A DNA stretch of 17,500 nt, from NCBI GenBank assembly GCA_012295275.1, contig CM022674.1, positions 7,436,436 through 7,453,935 on the forward strand. Reading direction: 5' to 3'. A model generated the notes under the pieces. The model had not been told where the DNA came from and ran no database searches. It saw nothing but the letters and a program-made list of their open reading frames with translations. The stretch is from Chrysomallon squamiferum. Taxonomy: Eukaryota > Mollusca > Gastropoda > Neomphalida > Peltospiridae. Shown one piece after another: positions 1 through 16,849 of the stretch (its first letter is position 1; the number at the start of each line of letters is the position of its first letter). The position numbers were made by a program, and so were the translations under genes.

Positions 1-356
1 AAGCTTACCGGCTAAATGGTTCAGTACCTGTATTCAGTTATTGTGGAACAGATGCGAAAGAATAACGTATTTGCAGCCGACATATTCACAACCGGCAATG
101 ACCTTAAGGCCGTTTTTAATTGGACGAAAGGAACACACCTCCCAAAGTCACAACCTGCGTACGAACACTATTCATGTAAGAAAAATAAAACAGAAATTGA
201 TAATAATTTTAATTTTTTGAATTAACGTAGCCAAGGTGATAATGAGAGTTGGTTTGCTCGGAAGAATTTGGGTTTTAAAATATAAAGTCTTTCTTAACAG
301 AACTATTTTGTTGAAGCGCAAGAACAGGGTACCTGGCAAGGACGTTTGTGGTCTGA

Positions 357-371
357 GGTCAATGTTTGACC
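357..371. promoter_or_regulatory. Perfect inverted repeat GGTCAA-TGT-TTGACC upstream of the start codon
   Basis: GGTCAA (357-362) and its exact reverse complement TTGACC (366-371) are separated by 3 bases. The left arm reads AGGTCA when shifted one base, the core half-site of many nuclear receptors. It lies 38 bases before the ATG at 409 and overlaps a short upstream open frame. The repeat is seen directly; receptor binding is only an inference. Confidence 0.4.
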
Positions 372-388
372 GATTTTGTCGAAAGTGA
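362..388 (+). other. Possible upstream ORF of 8 codons in the leader
   Basis: An ATG at 362 opens 8 codons and stops with TGA at 386-388, 20 bases before the main start at 409. If transcription begins upstream of 362, it would be read before the main frame. Whether it lies in the mature mRNA is unknown. Confidence 0.3.
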
Positions 389-408
389 AAGAGTGAATGT
401 TCACAATC

Positions 409-7778
<7,370 letters not shown>

Positions 7779-8900
7779 CCGGTGAATTTCACACATTCCT
7801 GTAGTAGATTGGTGCAGAACGTTCATAGAAAATCAAAATGTCATTAGCATTTTGATTATTTGCCTCTTCAGTTGCATATCATTTTCTAAAAAGCTTGCTG
7901 TGCAAATAATATAAGTATTTCCAATCTTTTAATTTTAATTATCGAAGCAATGTAGACAATTTTGTTCTATAAGAATCCTGAAACCTGACAGTGGTGTTGT
8001 ACCTCTTGTGAATTTTCACAGTTTTTTTAGTTTTTATTATTATTTAAACTTATTTCTATCACAATAATGGCTCCCTATTCTTAAGTCTCTGACAGATGTT
8101 TATTTTATAAATATTATTATTTATTTTATTTATTAGCATTTTTTGGTATATAAAAAAACAACATGTAATTGTTGTAAAACCAAACATGACAAAATATTTT
8201 GATATTTTTTATATTGATTGAAACTTAAATAATGTGCTGTGAATTCCTTCTTTTATTATTTAAAAAAAAAGCTTTTGTGATCCAATTATAATTTATTTAT
8301 ATTATATACATTTTGTTAATTTTATACAAAATAGTTTCATTTTAGTGTTTCCTTGTGGCTATTTCATTGAGATAAAAAAAAATCTGAATTCTATAAATAA
8401 TGAAGAATGCATAATTTTTCCTTAATTTTTTGAAATGTACAAAAACTTAAGTATTTACAGACCTGAAAATATTTTAAAATATTTTATATTTTTCTATTTT
8501 ATCTAAGATATAATTTGGTTCAGAATAATCATTTTCTTGAAACAATAAATAAATAAATAAATGATTATGTTTGGTTATTCAGTGAGAAAAAGAAAAATAC
8601 TTAATTGTTTACTGGATTTCTGGAAGAAAAGATTATAATAAATTTTAAAAAGTCAAAATAAATTTAAAAAAAACAAGAACTTAAATATATGTGACTGTTT
8701 GTTAACTGTAGGTTTGATAAAACAATGATTATTTTTCATTGGAAGCATCAGCTTTATTATTATTATTATTATAAATAAAATAATTTTTGTATTTAATAAT
8801 TTATTTTTTGTTATTCATAGAAAATGCTGGTCATGTTTGAACATTTTAGTTTGTTTAATTATAATTTTTTGAAATAAAGCTTTAATATTAATATAAAGTG
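7779..8900 (+). other. ALDH4A1 3' UTR (approximate end)
   Basis: AT-rich sequence without coding potential follows the stop codon. AATAAA hexamers occur at 8544, 8657, 8774 and 8873. The last, followed by a T/G-rich stretch, is a reasonable distal cleavage signal. Several ends may be used. The end given here is an estimate. Confidence 0.5.
8873..8878 (+). terminator. Candidate distal polyadenylation signal AATAAA
   Basis: Canonical hexamer followed at 8896-8920 by a G/T-richer stretch. Earlier AATAAA copies at 8544, 8657 and 8774 are alternatives. In DNA this AT-rich the hexamer also occurs by chance. Confidence 0.4.
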
Positions 8901-10203
8901 TTTTAAGAATTGTTTTCAGAACAAATTTTGTATGCTATCGTATCAAACATGTATGTATCTTTTTTTCATATATATATAATTATGATGTGACTTTTTAAAA
9001 TTTCATAATTGTTTGGACAATATTCATAAATCAGTTAATATTTTATTTTACCATATTATCAAGTGTATTAATTAATATATACTCATCATTAATTCTCTCT
9101 CTCTTTTTTTTTTTTTGTGCCAAATTTATTATTATTAAAAATTATGCTTATTGTAAAAAAAAATTGTAAATGGTACAAAGCAAAAGTATTTGGTGGCTTG
9201 CTTTTTGTTTATTATTATAATAATCAGTGCCTATTACTTTGTGTAAATCTTTTTGTTAAAGGTCAAAACAAAATTAGTCCTGGCCAAATTGAACATTGTA
9301 TTTGATAATGCTTTATGTGGTTTTAAATTATTAAATTCATTTTTTTGTTTCTTTGTTTTAAAATCTTATTATAATGTTGACGTTGAAATATTTACTGAAT
9401 CATTTATTACGTTTTCTAGGTTTTACAATTTTGTTTGAGGATTTTCCTTACTGTTTTTTAAAAATTAATTTTTTACTTTTACTTGTTATTTATGATTTGT
9501 TAATCAAAATAATGAAATTTTGTGAAGATTGTGGAAGGACAAAGGGATGTTACTCTTGTTTTATGTTAAATGGCTGGAATGTTTAAGAGTTTGTGTTGTT
9601 TCAAATCACAAAATCATGTTCTGATTATCACAAAACCGTAATTACTTTTATTTAGTGATCTCACAACAGTTTTTTCTGTCATGACAAATCAGTGTTATAT
9701 TTAGCATTTTGAGATAACCCCTTTATTTAAACATTGCAACAAGGGAATTAACTCTATCAGCTTTTAACACAAAATATATAATACAATTATTATTATATTT
9801 TTTTTTAAATTGAATCAAAAATGTGCATTATTTTTGTTTGCAGTGTGTTTTTGGATTCAGAAATGTTTGTTTATAATTGGAATTATTTAAATTTGATATG
9901 AATATTTGGACTGAATGTGGGTAAATAGCAAATAGGTATTATGTTAATTAATATATTTCATTTAACTGATCTGATTATTATTAAAAAGAAATATATAAAA
10001 AAGCATTTAATAACAAACTAAATAAGGAAAAATTAAATGTAAATTTGTACACAGGTGAACAGTCAACTAATTAAAATTAAGCAGTAAATTAAATCGTAAT
10101 CTTTTTATAACAATTATTAATTTTTTAAAACAATAATGTATTACTGTATCAGACCATTGTCTTTTTGTTTTTGGATAGCAGTAGTAGTCATTAATTTTGT
10201 TAG

Positions 10204-10204
<1 letters not shown>

Positions 10205-10243
<39 letters not shown>
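10205..10243. repeat. (CA)n microsatellite
   Basis: About 20 uninterrupted AC units followed by a C-rich segment. The ORFs on both strands here come from the repeat. Confidence 0.93.
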
Positions 10244-10244
<1 letters not shown>

Positions 10245-10797
10245 TCACACTGGCACAGACACAGACCCTCACCCCCCACCCACATCATATCCACCAAGGG
10301 ATATATAAGTCTGTTTTAGGGTTAATGATAATTGTTACTTATTAAAAATGAAATTAATTTAGAAATTTAATTTTTTTTCTTTCTTGACTTTTACACATGA
10401 TTAGTATGTGTTACCTGTTTAAATGACAGTTCAGGTGAAGTGACAATTCTATTTTAGATTTGATTTTTTCAGTTTTTGTACAGGTAAATAAAATATACAT
10501 ACAGAAATATACAGAGTATTATCAATTTGTATTTTCAGTATAACAGTTCAGACATTTATATTTACATGTACTTTTTTTTTTTATATATATATAGAGAGGG
10601 AGAGAGAAATGTATTTTTAGATTGTTTTTAGTTGATTCATTAACATTTTATTGTTTTTACTATTATTCATTATATTATTATTGAAATTACTACTAATAAT
10701 ACTCGTAACATGAAATTATTAACAGTATTTAAAACATTAGTTTGCCTTTTAACTTATTTTCTTTTTTGTTCTATAAACTCAAATAATTTATTCTTCA

Positions 10798-10978
10798 AAT
10801 ATTTAAAATATTATTTCAACAAATTAACTTGGGGAAATTTAATTATAGGTTAGGATAAAATTTAAAATAACTTTTATTTCAAAAAATTAACATGTGAAAG
10901 TTTATGATTAGTGTTAGCATAAAATTTAAAAAAAAATTTTTGTTTAAAAAAATTAACTTTGGAAAGTTAATTATGATC
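10798..10978. repeat. Degenerate tandem repeat, period about 63-66 bases
   Basis: The phrase AAATTAAC recurs at 10821, 10884 and 10950. It is preceded each time by TTTCAA- or TTTAAA-like sequence and followed by GGAAA or GTGAAAG and an AT-rich segment, giving about 2.6 diverged copies. Confidence 0.6.
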
Positions 10979-11446
10979 CTTTTTTTTCTTCTGATTTGTG
11001 TTTTGTTTTAATTTTGTGTGATGTATGTTAATGTAGAACATGTGAGTACACATGTTTTATGTTAATGTGTATGTACAGACATGAACTTTTCTTCTTTTCT
11101 GTGTGTTCTAATGTGATAAAGTTTGATGTAAAAATACAATCTCACAGAATCTCATAGAAATACATAGCAGTTAGCTTTATTAGTTTTGCTGTTTTAATTT
11201 AACATCTTATAACTTAAATAATAAAAAAATGTATTATTATTATTTCAATATAATTTTAAAAATCTTTTTTGTATTTCACCAGACATTTATGTGTGTTGAG
11301 CAGTGATGCTTTTCTGACAGTGGTGGAAATTAATAAGGATATCTAGAATTGACAGTTACTGACATCTAAACGTTTTATTTATTTATTCATATTTAAGAAA
11401 TAATTTTTTTAATTATTATTTTCTTTTTTTGTTGTTGTTTTGGGGG

Positions 11447-11448
<2 letters not shown>

Positions 11449-11510
<62 letters not shown>
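11449..11510. repeat. (ATT)n microsatellite
   Basis: About 17 pure ATT units after two ATC-variant units. Confidence 0.93.
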
Positions 11511-11793
11511 AGTAGATATTTGACAATATCTATCATGTTTGAATTTTGAATATTATTAATCAACTTCTGATTGTGGAAATTAATAACACAGAACAAAGAA
11601 AACTTAACTAATGTTTAATAAAATAATAATAATAAATAGCTTCATCGCAAATGGTTTTTGGGTTGTTTGTTGTTAATTATTTTTTTTTTTTTTTTGTTTT
11701 TTTTTAATCTATATATTTTTTTATATATATTCTTGAATTATTATTGTTGAAAAAAAAATTTGATTAGGATTAATATATTTGTTTTTATTATTA

Positions 11794-11803
11794 TTTTTTT
11801 TTT

Positions 11804-11837
<34 letters not shown>
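11794..11837. repeat. Poly-T followed by (GT)n
   Basis: Fifteen T then about 14 GT units. Confidence 0.93.
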
Positions 11838-11839
<2 letters not shown>

Positions 11840-12194
11840 TTTGTAATTATGAAATATTTAACGTCGGAACAAAAATGGGAGATAATTTGCCATCAACTGC
11901 ATTAATATGATCAGGTAAAGTCATCTCTCTTCGAAATCTTGTATAATGCACCTAAGAGTGGTACAACCTATTTAAATGTAAAATTCATAGAAATTTCCTT
12001 AATTACATTATAGAACTTATGAAAACGTATATTCCACAAACACACACAATAAATAAAATAGGTCTATAAAAAGATACATGATTAAAATAATAATATAAAT
12101 AAAATGACAATAAAAAGAATAATGTAGAAAAACTGTTATGTTAAATACGTAAAACTTTGATTAAAACATCGTGTGTCGTTCTAAATTTTAAAAT

Positions 12195-12253
<59 letters not shown>
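12195..12253. repeat. (GA)n microsatellite
   Basis: About 28 AG units with one early interruption. Confidence 0.93.
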
Positions 12254-12255
<2 letters not shown>

Positions 12256-12522
12256 GAGTTTACACATAGCTAGATAAACATTATACTTGTCAGTTCTCAC
12301 TCGTTAATTCTGCACTTGTTGACTTACTGTGTTGACATGTGTTGTATGAAAACAGAAACTGTACAGCTTCAATGCAGTTAGAAATAGATTGCATTATTTA
12401 TTTATTTATTTAAACTTTGAGTCATGAAAACATAGAGCTGCGAATAAATAAATTAGTTAACAAATATATAAATAAAAAAAAAAAAAACAATTAACTAACT
12501 AACTATATATATAAATAATACC

Positions 12523-12523
12523 T

Positions 12524-12561
<38 letters not shown>
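12523..12561. repeat. (TTTA)n microsatellite
   Basis: Nine to ten TTTA units. A shorter TTTA run occurs at 12392-12412, with an A-run and AACT repeats between them. Confidence 0.9.
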
Positions 12562-12562
<1 letters not shown>

Positions 12563-12749
12563 CAAACATCTTATTTGTTTATTTGTTATATAACGGCCTT
12601 TACTTAGATTATATTCTCTAAAAAACATAAGATTATTTCCGAGTAGTAATAATTACACAATATGCTCTCAGTATTAATTTCCCATTCCAACTAAGAACAG
12701 TCACTACATGTACTGCCCAGCCTCTGTGTGGAATTAGGAGAGAGATGAA

Positions 12750-13000
12750 TGGTAGCTGGGTGAAAACAGCCACGCTCGCGTATATCACGAGTTATCTAAC
12801 GCACGCGGCGGTTCTTCGCCGTCTTTCGCGTTATTTGACACAAGTAGCTGTTCTTTCGGATACAGTTTCCTTTCTCGCTTTTTTCTGACATTCCACGAAG
12901 CCGACAGGTATTTGCAAACTTCAGAGAAACATTGGAGTTTTTCTATTATTACTGCGAGTAAGAAGCGGTTTGCAATTTACAAGACCACGTGGTGATCTTT
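12750..13000. other. CpG-rich island containing a nested inverted repeat
   Basis: CpGs reappear abruptly here. TAACGC (12798-12803) pairs with GCGTTA (12828-12833), and inside it CGGCG (12806-12810) pairs with CGCCG (12817-12821). A CACGTG E-box is at 12986-12991. No coding exon is recognised. A regulatory or promoter role is an inference from composition. Confidence 0.4.
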
Positions 13001-13024
13001 GTAACACTCTCTGTAGGCTATAGT

Positions 13025-13228
13025 TCTTTTTTCCTTCTTCTTCTTTTTTTTCTTTCTTTTTTTTTTTTCTTTTTTATTGTAGTTATACATACAGAACTAC
13101 AAATCTTTTTCTGTTCTTTTTTCTTTCTTCTTTTTCTACTTTTTTCTTTTTGTCTTTCTTTTTCTCTTTGAAAACTAAAATATATACTATTAATTAAAAT
13201 AAATAAATTAATTAATTAATTAATAAAG
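13025..13228. repeat. Polypyrimidine tracts and AATT-type low complexity
   Basis: Almost pure T/C at 13025-13078 and 13103-13169, then ATTA repeats to about 13228. The Phe/Leu/Ser open frame here is repeat-derived. Confidence 0.85.
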
Positions 13229-13344
13229 GAAATCATCTGTTTGTTTTGATGTTGGTCTCGTATAATAATTAATTATAATAGCTTGAATGAATTATTCTCC
13301 AAAGTTTGTTTTAGCTGTGAACTTTCCTCTGGTAAACGTAATAA

Positions 13345-13700
13345 AAACAAAACAAACAAACAAACAAACACACAAAACAATAATCACAATAATCACAATA
13401 AAAATAAATATATATATATAAACGAAAAACCACATCAACTACATATATATAGGCATTTATTTTCACTTTGTTTGAAAATAAAGAAATAATTAATAAATTA
13501 TTTCATCCCCTGCTACTACAAATACTAAAACTACTGCTGCATTTTATAAATACTATTACAGCTGCTATTACTTCTACAAATAACAACGATTATTCCGTCT
13601 CCTACTACAGATACTATTACTACTTCTACACTACTAAAACAACTCCTACTACTGCACCCACTACAACAAATATTACTATTACTAATATTAATAATAAAAA
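13345..13700. repeat. (CAAA)n followed by a degenerate ACT/ATT array
   Basis: CAAA units at about 13345-13380, then cryptically simple sequence of ACT, ACA and ATT triplets from about 13510 to 13700. The open frames with Asn, Thr and Tyr runs reflect this. Confidence 0.75.
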
Positions 13701-13749
13701 CCACAATGACAGAGAACTATTTTTAACCGAAGTCTGTGTGTAACTAATC

Positions 13750-14400
13750 TTAACATGTTTCTTGTTTGTAACACCTCGTTTCCAATCTCCGGTGTAGTAC
13801 TGCTTCAGAATGGAAAATACAACGTGGTCTCAGGCCAGTGTTCGGTTTCAGACATCTGTAACCGCAGCAGAAGCAGCGATCCTACGCGGACAGCATCTGT
13901 GTGAAAATAATGACCTCGTGGATGCCCTCGCAGATAAAAAATAAATTATTTGTAAACTTTGGTACAACAAGTTCGCTTATCGTAGAGTTTCCGCGCCCTT
14001 AGTAAAAAAAAAAAAAAAAAAAAAAAGCGCGCGAGATTACCTTTGTGTCGTCTGCGTTGTGCAGCGCGCCTCTTGTTGCCGTATTGATTAAAGTTAAACA
14101 AATAGAAGGTTTATAAACGTGGCAGTGATTTATTGGTAAGTATAACCCACAGAGAAACAGGCGGCTGTTTTCCGAGATAATCTCAATAAAATAAAAGTCG
14201 ACGAGGTGAACCGATGTTTATTACAGAAATAAATCGTTATTACTGGTAAAAATATGACAAAACCGCGGAAGGAATATTAACGTTCGTAATGAAAAACTGC
14301 CAATAATTTCCATTCCTTTTGTTTAATGGGACCAATTTTACAACTCCAATAACCATTAATTCACACGGGAACACCAGTTTGTCAAAACGAACTTATTTTA
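13750..14400. other. Island of more complex sequence, no confirmed gene
   Basis: CpG-bearing sequence with a 44-codon open frame at 13810-13944 (MENTTWSQASVRFQT... to ALADKK) preceded by an acceptor-like CTGCTTCAG. There is an A23 run at 14004-14026, GCGCGC at 14027 and 14064, and a strong donor-like GTAAGTAT at 14136. These could be pieces of a neighbouring gene's 5' region, but I recognise no protein. Confidence 0.3.
14004..14026. repeat. A23 run
   Basis: A pure A run between CpG-rich sequences. It could be a retroposon tail, but no target-site duplication is evident. Confidence 0.85.
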
Positions 14401-14691
14401 ATCTGAAAATGTTGAACCAAAGGATACAGCAGAATAACAATAATAATAAAAATAATGGAAGAAAATTTGAATAATATTAACATTATATTGCATCGAAATG
14501 AAACCGCTACATAGAATTTGAGATGAATGAAGAGTTCATACTGTAATAAACTGGCTGAATCCGAGTAAAAACTTAGTTGTATGAATGGATGGATGTTTAT
14601 AGAGATAGACAGATAGACATAAGAAAGTCGAAACTCGTTATGATAAGCAGCAAGGCAACTTTTATAAGTACCCTCCAGCAGACAGCAGAGT

Positions 14692-14693
<2 letters not shown>

Positions 14694-14758
<65 letters not shown>
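14694..14758. repeat. (CA)n microsatellite, longest in the window
   Basis: About 32 uninterrupted CA units. The minus-strand Cys/Val open frames here are artefacts. Confidence 0.94.
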
Positions 14759-14877
14759 AGTGTTAAAGGTAAATCAGTGGTGAAATAAAAAAAAATTAAA
14801 ACCAAAAAATTTAAAATGATTAGACCACTGAAGAGGCTGATCACACATTATATCAGCATTTTAACTGTTGATCTATA

Positions 14878-14915
14878 TAAAAAAAAGAACAAAAACAAAA
14901 AAAAAAAAAACCAAA

Positions 14916-14954
<39 letters not shown>

Positions 14955-14987
14955 AAAAAATAAAAAAAAAAAATAATAAAAAAAAAT
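14878..14987. repeat. Interrupted poly-A tract
   Basis: About 110 bases of almost pure A with a few C and T interruptions, including about 37 consecutive A near 14917-14953. The length in an assembly is likely to be approximate. Confidence 0.9.
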
Positions 14988-15029
14988 CGTTGAATGCTGG
15001 TTAAAAGGTAAAACCAATAAACAAATAAT

Positions 15030-15054
15030 ATAACATAACATAACATAACATAAT
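15030..15054. repeat. (TAACA)n microsatellite
   Basis: Four TAACA units followed by TAATTA. Confidence 0.85.
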
Positions 15055-15239
15055 TATTTAAAAGCGTGTTTTAGTTAAAACATAACGATGCTTTAATTAC
15101 TAACAGTCTGCACTAAGTTTCATACAGCTTATAACAGAACTTCACCGTCAAATACCTCTGCAAACGTAACGTCTTGCGTGTGCTTCTAAGAAAAGTATTA
15201 TAATTATTTTGACAAAACTAACGTTGTGGTAGTATACAT

Positions 15240-15780
15240 TGTCTACAGAATTAACTGCACGTGTTGTTAAGCGAACTTTCGTACGGTCTACACAATTAGC
15301 ATTCGGCTGCACGTGTCTCGCGCAGAGCTCGCGCAGAGCAGAAGCAACACAATGGCCAAACTCATTCGACATCTGGTTAGAATCAGCAGTCTCGGATTGC
15401 AGTACAAACTATAAAGGTTTCCACTTGCTTTGTATGTATCTTGAACAGCGATAGCGAACACGCACGGCTATTGTACCTACACGTGGCTCGTGCCCGCATT
15501 TATTTGTACAGGGTCAGGTGCTGTAAACACCGGCCGTTTCCGCAAACAAACCACACGACTACCTTCGAGGGAAACACAGCTCCCGTTTGCCGCCAGCAAC
15601 AGTCGCCGAGAGAGAGGCAGTCTGCAGGGCACCTGTTTTCACAGCTTAATGTGACGTCATCTGCAGAACCTCGTGCAGAAATCACAATTAGCCATGATGG
15701 AGGGTGCGACTTCCGGTTCCTGAGGCAGACAGTGACTGATGCAGAGTGAGGCAGAGCGAGAGGGATCGTGGGTTGAGGCA
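15240..15780. promoter_or_regulatory. GC- and CpG-richer island with clustered promoter-type motifs
   Basis: Motifs seen: CACGTG E-boxes at 15258, 15310 and 15480; a perfect 11-base tandem duplication CTCGCGCAGAG at 15317-15338; TATAAAG at 15410; a palindromic CRE TGACGTCA at 15652-15659; GCCAT at 15691; and ACTTCCGG (ETS-like) at 15709-15716. Open frames on both strands (15441-15749 plus, 15500-15826 minus) resemble no protein I know and may simply reflect few stop codons in GC-richer DNA. It is probably the promoter or 5' region of a gene outside or at the edge of the window; direction unknown. Confidence 0.4.
15652..15659. promoter_or_regulatory. Palindromic CRE TGACGTCA
   Basis: Perfect consensus for CREB/ATF binding, within the CpG-rich island. 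Binding is inferred, not shown. Confidence 0.45.
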
Positions 15781-16004
15781 GACACGTTGACTGAAATGAA
15801 AATGTTTTATTCAGCGCTGCAGTCAAAACATTTGTAATCTGCAGTTAAAGGGGCTGTCGCTACCACAACATGGTTCCTGTTCTTTCTATTTCTTTCTTTT
15901 GATATACACGATGGCACATACCACGACGCTGACAAATCTTTTGTAATCCTTAAATATATTTTTAGGGAGATATACTTAATGAAGCAAATACATTCATACA
16001 TGAT

Positions 16005-16180
16005 GACAGACACACAGATTAGACAGGTATACAGACAAACCGACCGACTGATAGACTCATAGATGTAAGATAGTATGACAGACAGATAGATATACGGAAA
16101 GAACGAAGATAGATAGGTAGAGAGATTAACAGATAATAGGTAGAGGGATAGATAGAGAGACAGACAGACGGACAGACAAA
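16005..16180. repeat. Degenerate GATA/GACA repeat
   Basis: GACA, GATA and GAGA units with interruptions over about 175 bases. The Ser/Tyr/Leu-rich minus-strand frames here are repeat-derived. Confidence 0.85.
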
Positions 16181-16259
16181 GAAAGTCAGTAAGACATTCA
16201 AGCTGATTTATAAGCACTAAATTAATCATCAAAGTTAAATAAAATAAAAAAGAGATAAA

Positions 16260-16454
16260 TTTCTTTCCTTTCCAAACATTTTAACACTTCTCGTTCCAAT
16301 TATTTTCAAGTTTGGATGCCATCTGGCCAACCAATCAAATATCGGGTTACATGCAGAAGTAATTATTTTCGTGTTTTTTTCTTCGTTTGTTCGTTTGATT
16401 CTTTTTTTCGCTTTTTTTTTTTCTTTGTTCCAAAAAGTTGATGGAGAAACTGAA
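16260..16454. other. Unique AT-rich spacer
   Basis: No coding signal. A CCAAT pentamer lies at 16330-16334 and T-rich tracts at 16373-16430. Confidence 0.6.
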
Positions 16455-16497
16455 AATAAATAAATAAATAAATAAAATAAATTAATTAATAAAATAA

Positions 16498-16577
<80 letters not shown>

Positions 16578-16588
16578 CAACAACAACA
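16455..16588. repeat. Compound (AATA)n, (AAT)n, (AAC)n microsatellite
   Basis: AATA units to about 16497, then about 25 AAT units, ending in four to five AAC units. Confidence 0.93.
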
Positions 16589-16789
16589 TTACATAAATAA
16601 AATAGATAAATATTTACTCACTTACTTTTAGCTGAATGGTATTTGTTCTTCTGCCACATTAAACTCTGAAGAAAATCAATTTTGAATAAAACAAAAACAG
16701 AGAACAACATCGGCCCAGTTTTGTTTGCATTGCTCATATTACATAAGAAAACAACAACTTAAGTTGTCTGAAAAGAAACAAAAGCATTG

Positions 16790-16815
16790 TGATGTCATGA
16801 TACATGACGTCATGA
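16790..16815. promoter_or_regulatory. Tandem CRE-like pair
   Basis: TGATGTCATGA (16790-16800) and TGACGTCATGA (16805-16815) form an 11-base direct repeat with one difference, spaced 15 bases start to start. The second contains a perfect CRE. A self-complementary TATATGCATATA follows at 16829-16840. Confidence 0.45.
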
Positions 16816-16849
16816 GTTAAAATATTAATATATGCATATAATCACTGAC

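Larger units (their letters stand above)
1..408 (+). promoter_or_regulatory. Likely ALDH4A1 promoter and 5' leader
   Basis: This stretch directly precedes the first coding exon of ALDH4A1. It contains many CpG dinucleotides (for example around 17, 77, 168, 226, 316 and 371-380), and these continue to about 605 before nearly vanishing in the rest of intron 1. That pattern fits an unmethylated promoter. No convincing TATA box is seen. A good 3' splice acceptor sequence (pyrimidines then AACAG, ending at 300) could mean that the leader from 301 is a second exon with a non-coding exon further upstream. The open frame at 16-225 resembles no protein I know and is probably chance. The transcription start cannot be placed from sequence alone. 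Confidence 0.5.
8901..12700. other. AT-rich intergenic DNA without a recognisable gene
   Basis: A long, CpG-poor, strongly AT-rich stretch on both strands. The open frames in it are short and Phe/Leu/Ile/Asn-rich, as AT-rich DNA gives by chance. It contains the simple repeats listed separately, a degenerate minisatellite near 10.8-10.98 kb and a possible mollusc-type repeat motif near 9741. Confidence 0.75.

Noticed and set aside
16-225. 69-codon open frame at the left end
   Set aside because: No recognisable family, and the end is Asn/Phe-rich AT sequence. It lies upstream of the ALDH4A1 first exon in probable promoter DNA.
12989-13171. Phe/Leu/Ser-rich hydrophobic frame
   Set aside because: It comes from polypyrimidine tracts.
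14382-14844. Minus-strand ORFs with long Cys-Val runs
   Set aside because: They are translations of the CA microsatellite.
15441-15826. Overlapping plus (102-codon) and minus (108-codon) open frames
   Set aside because: Both look like by-products of GC-richer DNA with few stops. Neither shows a known domain, and both cannot easily be coding. They are noted only inside the promoter-like island.
15807-16232. 141-codon minus-strand frame rich in Ser, Tyr and Leu
   Set aside because: Most of it is translated GATA/GACA repeat. No domain is seen.
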